Shown here piece by piece: positions 24,634-36,311 of a stretch of DNA of 64,000 nucleotides (positions within the stretch are counted from its first letter, which is position 1; each line of letters begins with the position of its first letter). A program made the position numbers and the translations under genes. The notes beneath the pieces are model-generated. The model searched no databases. It had not been told where the DNA came from and worked only from the letters and a program-made list of their open reading frames with translations. Source of the stretch: Paramecium sonneborni (lineage: Eukaryota > Ciliophora > Oligohymenophorea > Peniculida > Parameciidae); NCBI GenBank assembly GCA_905182985.1, contig CAJJDN010000004.1, forward strand, positions 485,664-549,663. Reading direction: 5' to 3'.

Positions 24634-24652
24634 TAGTAATTTAGAAAAAATA

Positions 24653-24826
24653 ATGAAAACAAAATTTATGTAGCATAAATAATTAAGGAGAAAATCTGAA
24701 TTTTCTTGTAGAAAAATAGTAGATAACGCTAATTACAAAGAAAATTTAAAATTTCTTGTTGAAAAATAGTAAAAGAAGCTTATTAAAAAATTTGAATTTT
24801 ACATAGAATTCTATCAAAGTATGTGA
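24653..24826 (+). CDS. Small open frame, unknown
   Basis: 57 codons starting MKTKFMQHKQLRRKSE and containing YKENLKFLVEKQQKKLIKKF. It is divergent from the preceding gene, with only 19 bp between start codons. Two imperfect copies of a ~30-bp unit (around 24692 and 24740) lie inside it. It is short enough to be chance. Confidence 0.3.
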
Positions 24827-24901
24827 AGAAAGTAATTATATTTTTAAATTATTAATAATTATTTCTTGAGAATATAAAATTTATTAGTCTTCAAATAAAA
24901 T

Positions 24902-25213
24902 TCAATCTAATTTAAAATATTTTGAAATGGTAATTCTTAAATCTAATGAAATCAAATTAAAACTTTTAATCTTACTTATTGAATCCAATTACAAAATTTA
25001 AAGTTTCTATATATATGGAATCAATCTCTTAAATTTTCGAAAAAGTTGTTTTCCATACTATCCTCTGACATTAAAGTCGTTATCATAACTTTAATTTGCT
25101 TTTAAATTGAATTTCAATTGTTAAAGACTTAGATTAGGAATTAACTTTTTTAAATCTTATTAAGTAGGCTACTCAGATAAGTAATATTTTTTTTTAAAAT
25201 AACAAGTTTCCAT
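24902..25213 (-). CDS. Unknown small protein
   Basis: 103-codon frame starting METCYFKKKYYLSEQPTQQD, with NLSLQQLKFNLKANQSYDND and GKQLFRKFKRLIPYIQKLQ. Basic and Leu/Ile-rich at the end. An in-frame TGA just upstream fixes this ATG. The 326 bp from here to the next gene show only AT-rich sequence. Confidence 0.4.
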
Positions 25214-25539
25214 GATAGATGAGAATCATTTTAAATTTCCTTAAACTTTTTTTTCATCTCAAAATCATCAAATAAAACTAAATTTAATAACAAGTTATGA
25301 ATTATTTTTGTATTTGATTGTTAGATTTTTTTGTCAGATAAAATAAAGTAGATTAATATTCTTTTAAAAATTTAATTTTTTCCACGAAAATTAAGAGATC
25401 AAATAAAAAGTATAATTTTTATTTGATTTATTCATAATATAAATTTATATTGATAATATATAATTTGGATGCAAATTTTTGGTACTTATTGGATTCAAAT
25501 ATCTAATTGTTTACATATTAAATATTATTAAAACAATAG

Positions 25540-26535
25540 ATGAAAATAGGTCCAAAAAAGGATTAGAAATAAGTAAATGAAAGATCTCCAGAAAAGGTAT
25601 TGCAAAAGAGATAAAATAATAATTAAATACAATATTTAGTAAAATGGAAAGATCAAGATGAACCAACTTGGGATGTAGAAGAAAATATTATAAATTTAAT
25701 TAAGCATTTTCCAATTAATGAATAAGAATTATAGGAAAATTCAAATGATAAATAATCAAAATAATGTGAATCATAAAAACATTTATTATAAACACTACAA
25801 TATAGTTTTAAACATCCTAATTGTTCAGAAGAGCTTTTATTTAATAAACAGAAAGAGATGACATAAAAATATTGCTATTCATATCCATAGTTTGGAGATG
25901 AAATTGAAAGTGTTTATTTAATTTTAACTTCAGAAGATTGTTTATTTGAGATTAAATGGAAAACTAGATCTGATGGAGTAAAACCTATATCTGATTTTTA
26001 TCAATATGATTAATTCAAAGTTGTTGCTCCAATGCTTTTTATGGATTTTTTAGAAATTTGTATATTAGGACATGAAAAGAGTTCAGATATAAAGTTTATA
26101 GCTCCTGGTAAGGACAATATTGAAAGATCATAACTGATAAAAAGAATATTATTACAAAACCCAAAATATGTGGATACAAACAAAAATTAAGAAAATGAAG
26201 AGGTTAAAGTGAATGACTAAAATACATTAAATAAGGAGAAAGGAGGTTCATCAAAGAAAAGTACAATAATAACATTTATGCAATCAGAATAGAAATAAAA
26301 ATAAACTATAGAAACATAAAGTTAATTCTAAAAATAATCATAAGTGGAATTTCAAGAGCAATTATAAGATGATGGATTGACTTAATAAGAAAAACAATTA
26401 GAGGACAAATAATCTGAAAAAGATAATCATTAGGATGAGAGTGAAAAGGAATAAATGGTTAATTTGAATTAAAATATAAATTATGAAGAATAAATTGAAT
26501 AAGAATCAATATCTTTAGAATAATAATAAGAATGA
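25540..26535 (+). CDS. HP1-like chromodomain protein
   Basis: Intronless, about 331 residues. The chromodomain is near residues 20-65: IQYLVKWKDQDEPTWDVEEN, with the aromatic cage partly recognisable (W of VKWK, W of TWDVEE). A second domain at ~110-190, with VYLILTSEDCLFEIKWKTRS and VVAPMLFMDFLEICI, resembles the chromoshadow domain. The C-terminal ~130 residues are Gln/Glu/Lys-rich and probably disordered. The likely role is binding methylated histone H3 in heterochromatin, by analogy with HP1. The chromoshadow assignment is from pattern only. Confidence 0.8.
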
Positions 26536-26574
26536 TAATTTATATTTAAGTATTATGCAAAGATATTATAATTT

Positions 26575-27597
26575 TCATAATATTATTCTTTGTTTTACTT
26601 CTGATTCCATTATTTCAAGCAATTTAATTTCAAGTAATTGATTTTTCTTTAATAACTATTCAATTTAATTTTTTAGTCTTTTGATTTCTTCAATTTTAGA
26701 TTATAGATCCTTGTCTTTTCTTTAATAAGCAATGACTAATATATAAATATTTTAATACTTGACTATTCAAATTTCCATTTAAGATCATAATAATCTTATT
26801 ATTTAACTGCATTTTCCTAGCAGTTAATTTATTTAAAAGAAGATATCAATTCTTCTAGTTCTAAAATTTTTTATTTCTATTAATTATAAAGTAATTCATA
26901 AGGTTAGTATGAGTTTCTTTATTATTATACTTCCTATTATAAGGATATGAATAGTTGTTCTTTATTTAATAATTTTAGTTATAATTTTTCATTCTCTGCT
27001 TTAAGACTATCTCTTTAATTAGTAATGGATTTTTATTAAGATTCAAGATTAAGAATAACTTATTCTAAATTTTAAATGGTTTTTTTATCACATTTTTTAT
27101 GAAGAAGTTCATTTTATAGTTTTTCGTTGCTTGATTAAAGAGAGATAATTTGCTATTTCAGCTCTTGATTAGGATTATAGTTTTCTTTATCAAAAGTTTA
27201 AGTCTTAAGCATTATAATAATGGAATCAATTTGTGATTCAAGTGTTTTATCATATTTCTGTTTAATTTAAGTTAATTAAAAAATAGCTTTAGAAATATAA
27301 TCTATAGGCATTTAAGAAGTTTATTTAATATGAATAGATTCTCTAGTGATTTAACAAGATTCCCTTGTGATTGAAGGCTGAGTTTTAGTAGTAATCAATT
27401 AAGGAATACCTCTAGCACTATTTCTGGTAGTATTTTGGCTTGCACGATTGGTGTTTGGTAATATAATATCTCTGATGGGAGAAATCTAATCAATAATTGT
27501 CCTTTTTAGATGTTTAATAGTAATTATACATTCTGGATGTAAATTGCTATGGACTAGTTGGAGGCTTATAGAAATATTATATTTGTTAAGTATTCAT
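26575..27597 (-). CDS. Long coiled-coil protein, unknown
   Basis: Starts MNTQQIQYFYKPPTSPQQFT. A 28-nt intron at 27502-27529 (ends AAG) joins it to DQISPIRDIILPNTNRASQ and a Thr/Ser-rich linker. From about residue 90 to the end it is coiled coil: LKQQIISLQSSNEKLQNELL, IQNLEQVILNLESQQ, EQLFISLQQEVQQQRNSYQ. A last ~23-nt intron near the 3' end precedes KIEEIKRLKNQIEQLLKKNQ. Such proteins in ciliates are often cytoskeletal or basal-body associated; no specific family is claimed. Confidence 0.72.
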
Positions 27598-27705
27598 TTT
27601 GCTGTTAAAATTAATAAATTATGTTTGACATAAAAAGAGGGGTTATTGTATAAATATTATCATCCTTGAGTTTCTCGTAAAACCACTTTAGCGAGTTTTT
27701 TGAGT

Positions 27706-28158
27706 TCAAAGAAATAACTAATTAAAAATAAAAGAGATTACCTACTATTGGTAGGATGATTATAATTTTTAATGGCTCTCTATAATTCTATGATCTTATT
27801 GAGTGGTAATATATCTTGTAATTATTTCTTTGGATATAAAATACTGTATAGTAGTTATAGATTACTTTTGAGTAGGTTTACTTAAGTCAAGACTAGATCT
27901 TTAAAATGATAATCTTCCAGGGGATTTATGTATTTAAGGAGATGAATTTTAAGATTTATGAAAGGTATTGTTTTTTGGTGATTTTGGAGATATACTTGAT
28001 CTCAAGATTTATTAGAGTTATCCAAGGTTTGAATTTTTAGCCTAGTAAAGAATTTGTTTTGGTTAATCAAGTTTACTGTTAATTTTACCACGTACTTCTT
28101 TACGAAAGTCATCTAACTCAGTAATTGGGGTATTAGCTATAAATGATCCAGAATGCAT
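27706..28158 (-). CDS. Unknown Ser-rich protein
   Basis: 150 residues in one open frame starting MHSGSFIANTPITELDDFRK, then KEVRGKINSKLDQPKQILYQ. A Ser/Pro segment has SSISPKSPKNNTFHKSQNSS and SSPQIHKSPGRLSFQRSS, likely phosphorylation sites. The end carries YITTQQDHRIIESHQK. A 24-nt GT...TAG stretch near the stop could be an in-frame intron. It is divergent from the CK1 gene with 10 bp between start codons. Confidence 0.6.
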
Positions 28159-28168
28159 AAAATTATTA

Positions 28169-29512
28169 ATGAAAAAATTACCTAGTAGTTATTTGGAGCC
28201 TAAAATATTTGATAACAAATACATTATCAAATAGTAATTAAGTTCTGGATCATTTGGAGTTGTTTATCTTGCTATTCATAAAATTACTAGAGAAGAGGTA
28301 GCTGTCAAATTAGAAAAAGGAGAATAAGAAACATTAGATCGAGAAGTTTACTTGTTAACTAAATTGTAAGGTATCTAAGGAATTACTAAAATTTATTGGT
28401 TTGGAAGTGAATAAAACTATAATGTTATGGTCATTGAAATTCTTGGTAAAGACTTAGGTTATTATGCAAAAACTTATAAGCAATTATCATTGAAAACTGG
28501 TTTATAATTATTAGAATAGCTTATAACAATATTTAGTTTTGTGCATAACAAAGGAATTGTTCATAGAGATCTAAAACCTGAAAATATAATGATGGGTAAA
28601 ATCAATTCAGCATAAGCCTATTTAGTTGATTTTGGAGTTTCTAAATAGATTTTTGATTAAGGAAGACATATGTACCTATTTATATTATCAATAGACCTTT
28701 TCGAGATAACAAATCATTCATTGGAACAACTAGATACGCTTCAATTGCAGCTCATAAAGGATATGAAATTGGTCGTAAAGATGATTTAGAAAGTCTTATG
28801 TATGTTATTATATATCTTATTTTGGGGTATATTGTTTAATTAACTTTTAAAGCAAATTACCTTGGCAAAATCTTTAAAATATAGGAGACAAGGACAGAAC
28901 TATTGCTGTTGGTGAAGTTAAAATGCAAACATCAATTTAATAACTTTGCAAAGATTTACCTTCCCCTTTCTATGAATACCTAAAGTAACTCAACCATTTT
29001 AACTAGTTATTTAAAAGAACTTAACTATTAAGATTAACCAGATTATGAATTACTCAAAAAGATTATGAGACAGTGTTCAGACACAAATACATATGATAAT
29101 TAATTTGAATGGACAGATAAGATATAAGAAAAACTTGGAGATGTTAAATAGTAAAATTCTTTCTTAGCTGTCCCAAATGGCTTGAATGATTAACCAAGAT
29201 AAAACACAAAAAAATAATCTTATATGGGTATACATCTCTTCAATTTTAGGCTCTCAATCTTCTAATATAGTTAAATATATTCCTTCTTGTCAAGAAGCTT
29301 TACCAATAAAGTCTTAGCCTTAAAAAATTGTAGCGAGTTAACCTCATATTGAATTATTAAAGTAGCTTGATACTGTCGATTTTGATGACATTGAAGAAAA
29401 TATGAAAAATTATCCTACTTTAGAGTAGAAATTGTCAGGATTACAATTATTTGATGCAAAATTTAAGGAAAATTGTATTTCTCATTCTGCGATTCATGTT
29501 TTTGATCATTGA
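28169..29512 (+). CDS. Casein kinase 1 family protein kinase
   Basis: CK1-type Ser/Thr kinase. Motifs: LSSGSFGVVYLAIHK (Gly loop), the Lys in [42 protein letters not shown], the CK1-specific SFIGTTRYASIAAHKG, EIGRKDDLESLMYV and GKLPWQ. Four introns: 28672-28694, 28827-28852 (AAG), 28985-29006 and 29228-29249. The kinase domain begins about 15 residues after the start. The C-terminal tail is polar and ends SAIHVFDH before TGA. CK1 genes are numerous in ciliates, so the exact subfamily is open. Confidence 0.93.
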
Positions 29513-29841
29513 AATCAAATTAATTTTATTTTACTTAATTAATAATTTTTAATAATCAATTAAATTTTTATTAATCCTTCCTAATTAAATATATTATTTA
29601 ATATTTATCTTGACCTATAAAATTAAGAATTTTTTGTTATTTAAATAAATTTTTTAAATATATATCAATTAATTTTCTTATTGAATAATTATGTAAAAAT
29701 AAGGCTAAGTAAAATTCTCAATTAGGTTAGTAACTTTTTCTTATAAGTTAATAACGATATTTTTAGCTGATCTAAGGTATGTAGGATATAATCAAAATTT
29801 AATTTTAATTTTTTCTTTAAATAAGATTTATATTATAAGAA

Positions 29842-30129
29842 TCATTATATCTAATTATTAATTAGAATTTATTGTAAAATATTATAATAATATTCTTTTT
29901 CTAAGTCTAAATTTAGAATAGGAATTATATTGAACTTATTAATATCTAATGATTAATTATCTAACTTTATTTAGTTAAAATTTTTATAGAGATCAAGCTA
30001 TAAGTAGAATTTTCCTCTAACTGGCTTGAAAAGTTTTGAACATTTAGAAATGAATTCACGAATAAAATCAATAAAAAAATTAAAATTTGATACTGAAAAA
30101 AATACTTAAAAACATAATAATTGAATCAT
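29842..30129 (-). CDS. Open frame, doubtful
   Basis: 95 codons starting MIQLLCFQVFFSVSNFNFF with a more coding-like middle, KLFKPVRGKFYLQLDLYKNF. Its ATG overlaps the TGA of the decayed kinase frame upstream. The length is within chance expectation when only TGA stops. The rest of 29513-29841 is AT-rich without anything I can support. Confidence 0.22.
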
Positions 30130-30948
30130 TTAATATTTTTTTTTAAATACTTAAGCTTTTAAATTTTTTGATTAAGATTGATAGTTTTTTCGTTATTGAT
30201 TTATTTAATCTTATCAATTTCTTCAAAAATTAATAAATAAATTTGTGTCAGAGAAATTTTTTCATCTTTTTCAAAATTGCTTCCTAAGAGTTTAATAAAG
30301 GGGTTCCTTCTTTTTTGTTTCTGATAGTGTAAAAAAATGGATGTTCAAAATACTAAGTCAAGCAAATTATTACTTAGTAGATAGCTATTCTATTTTTGTT
30401 GTTCAGTATCAACATACTCAGTAATATTTTCTTTTAATTATTCTTAACTCACATCAAATATACGAGCAAAACCAAGACCACAATAAAAAACTTCACATTT
30501 TTAGTTTCTTAATATGTTTCTTGGTTTAATATCTCTGTGGATAAAATTTGATGAATGTAAATAATTTAAACCTTTACATAATTAATACATTATTTATTAA
30601 ACATTTTCTACACTTAACACTTATTGACTAGCAATAATCTTCCATAAATCTGTTGGATAATACTAATTTATAATATTTATATCAGAATTAAGTGAATCAT
30701 ACAAAATATCGTAAATTTTCAATATATTAATCACTTATCTTTACATTAGTATTTCACTTAATATTCTTTTTGCATCAATTACATCTTTAAATTAAATTAT
30801 TTTGAGGACAATCTAATATGAATTAATTAATTCATACCTTTCTATAATAATTTTAAATATCGGTGAATACTACACTATATTACCTAATCCAATCAATTAA
30901 ATTATTTGATAATGTATGCAAATTGAATTATATTCCTCAAAATTAGGT
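30126..30948 (-). pseudogene. Decayed MAPK/ERK-like protein kinase
   Basis: One frame carries the marks of a MAP-kinase-like domain: a weak Gly loop (LIGLGNIVQYSP), FKDVIDAKRILSEIL as in MAPK 'DAQRT..EI', YYPTDLWKIIASQQVLSVEN, QLCKGLNYLHSSNFIHRDIK and PRNIL. The DFG motif reads CGLG, the activation-loop TxY/APE block is not recognisable, and the C-lobe after it is missing. A TGA follows LLDLVF, which a 33-nt in-frame GT...CAG intron could remove, leading to a coiled-coil end. No start ATG is found. It is a pseudogene or a very divergent inactive kinase. Confidence 0.55.
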
Positions 30949-31160
30949 TTATTTCATAAGATTTAAAAGTAAAGTTATTATAAAACTAAATATTTGAAAT
31001 ACTATATATTCATCTATATAATCATTAACTATATGTTCTAAATTCCAATTTTTTATCAAAATCGAAAATACATATTAAATTATTAATAATAATATGATTA
31101 TGATGTTTCTTTATAAATAATTCACTCTATATTCAAACTTAATTATAATTTTTAACTGAA

Positions 31161-32636
31161 ATGTATTAATAATCAGCAGCCACTTTAGGAATGAATAGAA
31201 ATTAAACAGAAAATTAACCAGATTCTCAAGGAGAATACAATCTATAATAGGTAAATGTAGAAATCAATATTAATATAGGCATTTTCTTAACAATAAGTTT
31301 TATCTGATGAATTAAAATCTGGAGGATATCTTAACCCTTTTGTTTTTACATCATATAATATGCCAAAAGTATATTATTAATGAATTTAAATTTAGATTAA
31401 TTGTTATAATCATATTGGTCAAACAATAACAAATTTTTGTTAATCAAAAGCATGCAGATTACCATTATGTCCAGAATGTGTAAAAGAACATGTTAATGAA
31501 CATTCTGAATTTAAAACTTATCCATAATTAGAATGTTTAGAGAATATATTGACTTAAGTTCATTCAGATATTTGTAAATAAGGTATTATTTTGTTTTATT
31601 TTTTTTAAGCAAATTAAATTACAAATGCAAAATAAAATATTGAAAAATCAATGGTTCAAGCATTGTAATAAATTAAATTTACTGTTGAGAAACTAAAAGA
31701 AGCAAAGAAAAGAATATTAAATATTATTGAATAATATTTTAATACTTTAGAAAATGAATTAGAAAACAAATAAAAAAAAAACTATGATAATTTTAAAAGA
31801 GATGGAGAAGCTTTAATTATAGCCATAAAAGCTAGATAAGAAGCATATGTTAATTTTTTAGATAAACTTTAACAACCAGAATGTATGTATTCTCTCTTAC
31901 CATATCTTGCATAACCAAGCAAAGAAGATAATTAATAATACATTCAAATTGCAAACTAATTTACATACAGATTTAAAGATATTTAATCTGAAATCACTTT
32001 TGACTCATACAAATCGTATTTTATTCTAACTATTAAAGATCTGAACTGAGTTCCCATTTAGCTAAAATTGTTGGCATTATTCACCATGATCTTACAGAAT
32101 ATTTAGATATTCATAAACTTGCCCCTCCTGATATTGTTAAAAGTAAAGCTCTTACCTTAAAATCATCTAATGATCAAATTTTAAAATAAACTTAATCACC
32201 TAGTAAACAATAAAAGAATTTGAGTATGACCTATTAAATTTAGGAAAATAAGGATTAAGAAATTTATAAAAACAATCCCAATCAAAATTAAATAGAATCA
32301 ACTATTCAATATCAATAAATTAATCCTTAATCTATACAAATGCAATAGTTTTAAAATTCAAATTTTAATGTCGTGAATCAAAATTATTAATCGCTCCCTT
32401 AACAACAGTTACAATATTTCTCAACTTAGAATTAATATCCATAATAAACTTAATATCCATCTTAGAATTAATATCCATAATAGACTTAATATCCATAATA
32501 GAATTAATATCCAACTTAATATCCATTAAATCATTAAAATTATTAACTGAAAACTCCATATTAATAATCATATTTACCTTACCAATAGAATTAGCAATAT
32601 TAGAATTCAATAAATCCAATTTAAAAATATTATTGA
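31161..32636 (+). CDS. B-box zinc-finger protein with Pro/Gln/Tyr repeat tail
   Basis: A B-box-type zinc finger lies at residues ~60-100: CYNHIGQTITNFCQSKACRL then PLCPECVKEHVNEH, with ordered Cys/His pairs. It is followed by a coiled coil (KFTVEKLKEAKKRILNII) as in TRIM proteins, but no RING precedes it. The C-terminal ~130 residues are disordered and end in tandem NQYPQQTQYP-like units. Four introns: 31251-31278, 31369-31395, 31583-31609 (AAG) and 32016-32038 (AAG). Stop TGA at 32634. Function is unknown. Without a RING it is unlikely to be a ubiquitin ligase by itself. Confidence 0.78.
32428..32527 (+). repeat. Tandem 15-18 bp repeat encoding QNQYP/QTQYP
   Basis: About six units of AATTAATATCCA-type sequence inside the B-box gene. 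The glutamines come mainly from TAA and TAG, so the repeat appears as nonsense in the standard code. The opposite strand is open and yields a misleading Met/Asp/Ile-rich frame. Confidence 0.85.
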
Positions 32637-32768
32637 TTAAATTACTGTATTTTAATCTTAAAAAAATATATTTGTTCTATGTATTTATCAAAGCTATAAT
32701 TTTTAAATTCTTTTTTAAAAATTAACTTTATTTTTTTCGATTGATGGATTTTATTCAATTTTTAGTCA

Positions 32769-32989
32769 TCATTTAAATTTCTTTATGTTTAATCTCTTTT
32801 TACTTCATTAAATCCTTTAACTTTTTGATCAAAAATAAAGCTTAATTTAAGATTATAGGCAACAAATAAATATCTTTGGTTCCTTAAACATATCTCAAAG
32901 TTTTTTATATATTTTTTAACACAAATAATTATAATGTTAGAAATACTTTTCACAATTTTAATCCAATTTATTTGATAAATAAGTTTCAA
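32769..32989 (-). CDS. Doubtful small open frame
   Basis: Starts MKLIYQINWIKIVKSISNII and includes RNQRYLFVAYNLKLSFIFDQ. With a 23-nt intron ending AAG it stops at 32769. Without it the frame runs on antisense into the B-box gene. It fills the otherwise empty 32637-33113 stretch. Low support. Confidence 0.25.
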
Positions 32990-33113
32990 TAAAAAGTTTC
33001 AAGAGAGGATGGAAATAAAAGCTATATGAAAAAAATGATAAATTATCAATGGCATATTTTATATAACCAACACATTGCAAAAAAATAAAAATTTGTTAAA
33101 TTAACAATTTAAA

Positions 33114-35267
33114 ATGTAGTAAGATTAAAAGATAACCTAAGACAAAGTAAGAAATCTACTTTAAAAATATATAAATGATGAACCCAAAGTATAACAAATG
33201 ATATAGAAAAATTAAATTGCAAAATTTGATATTGATTTGAAGAAACATTAAAATTATGAGTTTTAAATAAATTAACCACTCTAATAATTCCAAAGTTCAA
33301 ATTTATCTTAAAATTCTAATAATTAGTCTAATTATGAAGTTCATTCAAATTTATCTCTAGAATTACAAAATAATGAAGAAAAAAAATTACATAATGAACA
33401 TTTTTAATTTTAATAAAAAAATCTGAAGAACAAAACAAGCAATAAGTTTAAATCTCATAGCTGTCAAAATTCAAATTCAGACTGTGGTTCAAATTATTAG
33501 TTAAATCTATAAGATGATTATAAAATTGATTCTTAAAATTAATAATGTTTAGAATAATAATAGGATTCGAAATACATAAATTTTAAAGAACCTTAAAATA
33601 GATCTCAATATCATAAACAAAGTTCATAAATTTATGGATTACATAATAAAACATAGGATTAGTTATCCTTATTATTTTATTCAAAATATCCTAAATAAGA
33701 AACAATAAATAATAATGAAGCTATATTCTAAAGATAAATAACAGAAGAGATGGATATTAATAATTCAAGTGGATCAAAGAAATCAAGAATTTCTTATTAA
33801 ATTTCAGAAGATTTCAAAGGATCTTTTAAACTTGAAGATATTTAAAGTAGGAGGATTTCTAAAATTTTTGATTAAAGTGATCAATTTAATAACGAATTAT
33901 TTTATGAAAAAATTTTTGGTGTAGAAAATAGCTAAGGATCAGATTATAATTATTTTAATAGTAATTAAAGTTCAAATATACATACCCCATAAATGGTATC
34001 ACTTAAAGATATAAAATTAAGTAAAAAGTAGATTACTAGGCTTAATTTTAAAAAATAAGACAACTAGCAATTTTTTTCATAAGAATCTAGTCCATTGCAA
34101 AAAAATGAAGAAAAAAAGAGTTATAAAAAGAATCCGAACGAATTATCAATCTTAATTGATAAATCAGAAAAAGATAGATAATAAAATTTATTTTCTATAC
34201 TTACAACACCGAATAATGGTGCTAATCATTAAAAAAATACTATGTCTTTTGGGCTTTAATTACCTTAGCCTTGTTTTGAAAAAAAATCAAAAAAATCGAG
34301 TTTTTAAAGTGATTTTCAATAGGCCTAAAAATCTCCAATAAATGAGGATTAGAATTGCTAAAGGAATCAAATTAAAAATTAAAGAAAGGAAAGTTATTCA
34401 AAAGGAAAACAAAATTTATTTGAATAAAAAATAAAAGATATGAGATCATTATCTGAAAAGAAATAGTAATCTTTAGAATATGATTAAAAAAAAAAAGAAC
34501 TTGAGTAAGAACTTTTTTTGAAAAGATAAACAATCTAAATGAAAGATGAAATTATGAGAGAGTAATAATAAAAAATTGAATTATATTCTGAAAGAATAAA
34601 TTCCATTCCAAATGAACAAGATTGGGGTTCTGATTTTCATAATATAAGTGAATTTATTGATGATTATCAAAGAATTATTTATTAATTGATATCTAAATAG
34701 GATTCAAATAAATCCCATATTTAGATGATTAAATAACATGTTTAGGAATATTAATATAATGATAAACTTTCCTAATAAAAAATATAAAAACTGAATTAAT
34801 TCTTAAAAAATGATATTATATAGTAAAATTAAAATATATCCGAATTAAGAGTTGAATCAGAAATCAAAAATATTTAGAAACAATAAATTTTATAATCTAT
34901 TTTCGATAATATAGAATTGTTAAAATAAAAATCATAAAATTTTGGATTCAACTTTTTTCATTCGATTCAAGAACTTTTTGATAAATTATTATCTCTTAGT
35001 AAAAAAGAGAAGTTTAGAAATAGATTATTAGATTTGAACGAATGTTTAAAATATGAAATTTAGGAACTAAATAATTTTCTCACAAAATAGGAATAAAATT
35101 CAAAAATAAATAACCTAAAAGAAGCATTGGAATAAGAAATTTAATTATAAAAATAAATAAATGAAAAAATTTCTCATATATCTAACCTCTTAAAAGAGAG
35201 AATAATTTAAATATAGGAAGGACACAAAGAAATGTAGGATTAGTTGAAAAAAACTCTAAATAATTGA
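33114..35267 (+). CDS. Large Gln/Ser/Lys-rich protein with C-terminal coiled coil
   Basis: A single 718-codon frame without introns, far longer than chance. The N-terminal two thirds are polar and low complexity, with many Ser/Asn/Gln and motifs such as MSFGLQLPQPCFEKKSKKS. From about residue 440 it is coiled coil: KKKELEQELFLKRQTIQMKD, QFLKNDIIQQNQNISELRVE, NNLKEALEQEIQLQKQIN, EKISHISNLLKERI. A conserved-looking IPNEQDWGSDFHNISEFIDD lies at the junction. It resembles cytoskeletal or basal-body proteins of ciliates; no family is recognised. The last 474 bp are duplicated after the N gap. Confidence 0.8.
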
Positions 35268-35714
35268 TACATTAAATTCTAATTTATATAAAACTATAAC
35301 TATTTACTTAAAATAGAATTATTGTATATAAGAAATTATTTTTAGTATTTTTTTTTTAAATTAATTTTTGAATAGAGCAAAAAAAATAACTTTATTGATC
35401 TAAGATTTATTTTAAATTTAAAAGAGTATTGTGTAATATTTTCTAAAAATTAATTATTAGATAAAATTTATTTTTTTTGTAATAAAAAAACTTAAGAAAA
35501 TTACCGAATAAATATTTATTTTTTAAATTAAGTTATTTTATAAGGTTGATATTTAAAAATACATCATGATTTGAACACTAGACAAGCTAAATTACCATTA
35601 TAGAACATAAATAGTCTTGTATTGTTTTAAACTGTTACATCATAAGCATATCCTTCACCTTGAATTAATAATAATTATGAATTACCTATAATAACTTGCC
35701 AAGTTGGACCATAC
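34794..35714. repeat. Direct copy A flanking the N gap (921 bp)
   Basis: By eye this segment matches 35838-36758 base for base over all stretches compared, with a constant offset of 1044. It contains the 3' end of the coiled-coil gene and the 3' end of the LC8-like gene. This is best explained as two overlapping contig ends that were scaffolded instead of merged. Confidence 0.9.
35564..35714 (-). pseudogene. Truncated copy of LC8-like dynein light chain
   Basis: The same sequence as 36608-36758, the 3' end of the dynein light-chain gene, cut by the N gap. An assembly artefact, not a biological pseudogene. Confidence 0.85.
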
Positions 35715-35837
35715 NNNNNNNNNNNNNNNNNNNNNNNNNNNNNNNNNNNNNNNNNNNNNNNNNNNNNNNNNNNNNNNNNNNNNNNNNNNNNNNNNNNNNN
35801 NNNNNNNNNNNNNNNNNNNNNNNNNNNNNNNNNNNNN
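35715..35837. other. Assembly gap of 123 N
   Basis: Run of unknown bases between the two 921-bp copies. Its length is a scaffolding estimate. The true distance is probably negative, meaning the contigs overlap. Confidence 0.99.
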
Positions 35838-36311
35838 AATTAATTCTTAAAAAATGATATTATATAGTAAAATTAAAATATATCCGAATTAAGAGTTGAA
35901 TCAGAAATCAAAAATATTTAGAAACAATAAATTTTATAATCTATTTTCGATAATATAGAATTGTTAAAATAAAAATCATAAAATTTTGGATTCAACTTTT
36001 TTCATTCGATTCAAGAACTTTTTGATAAATTATTATCTCTTAGTAAAAAAGAGAAGTTTAGAAATAGATTATTAGATTTGAACGAATGTTTAAAATATGA
36101 AATTTAGGAACTAAATAATTTTCTCACAAAATAGGAATAAAATTCAAAAATAAATAACCTAAAAGAAGCATTGGAATAAGAAATTTAATTATAAAAATAA
36201 ATAAATGAAAAAATTTCTCATATATCTAACCTCTTAAAAGAGAGAATAATTTAAATATAGGAAGGACACAAAGAAATGTAGGATTAGTTGAAAAAAACTC
36301 TAAATAATTGA
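35838..36311 (+). pseudogene. Truncated copy of the large coiled-coil gene (3' 474 bp)
   Basis: Same as 34794-35267, ending at the same TGA. It lacks the 5' three quarters. An artefact of the failed contig merge. Confidence 0.85.

Noticed and set aside
32365..32619. A minus-strand Met/Asp/Ile repeat protein
   Set aside because: It is the antisense of the NQYPQQTQYP repeat in the B-box gene, which is firmly on the plus strand.
35564..36311. Biological segmental duplication creating dynein light-chain and coiled-coil pseudogenes
   Set aside because: The copies look identical by eye and abut an N gap exactly, which fits unmerged contig ends better than real duplication.
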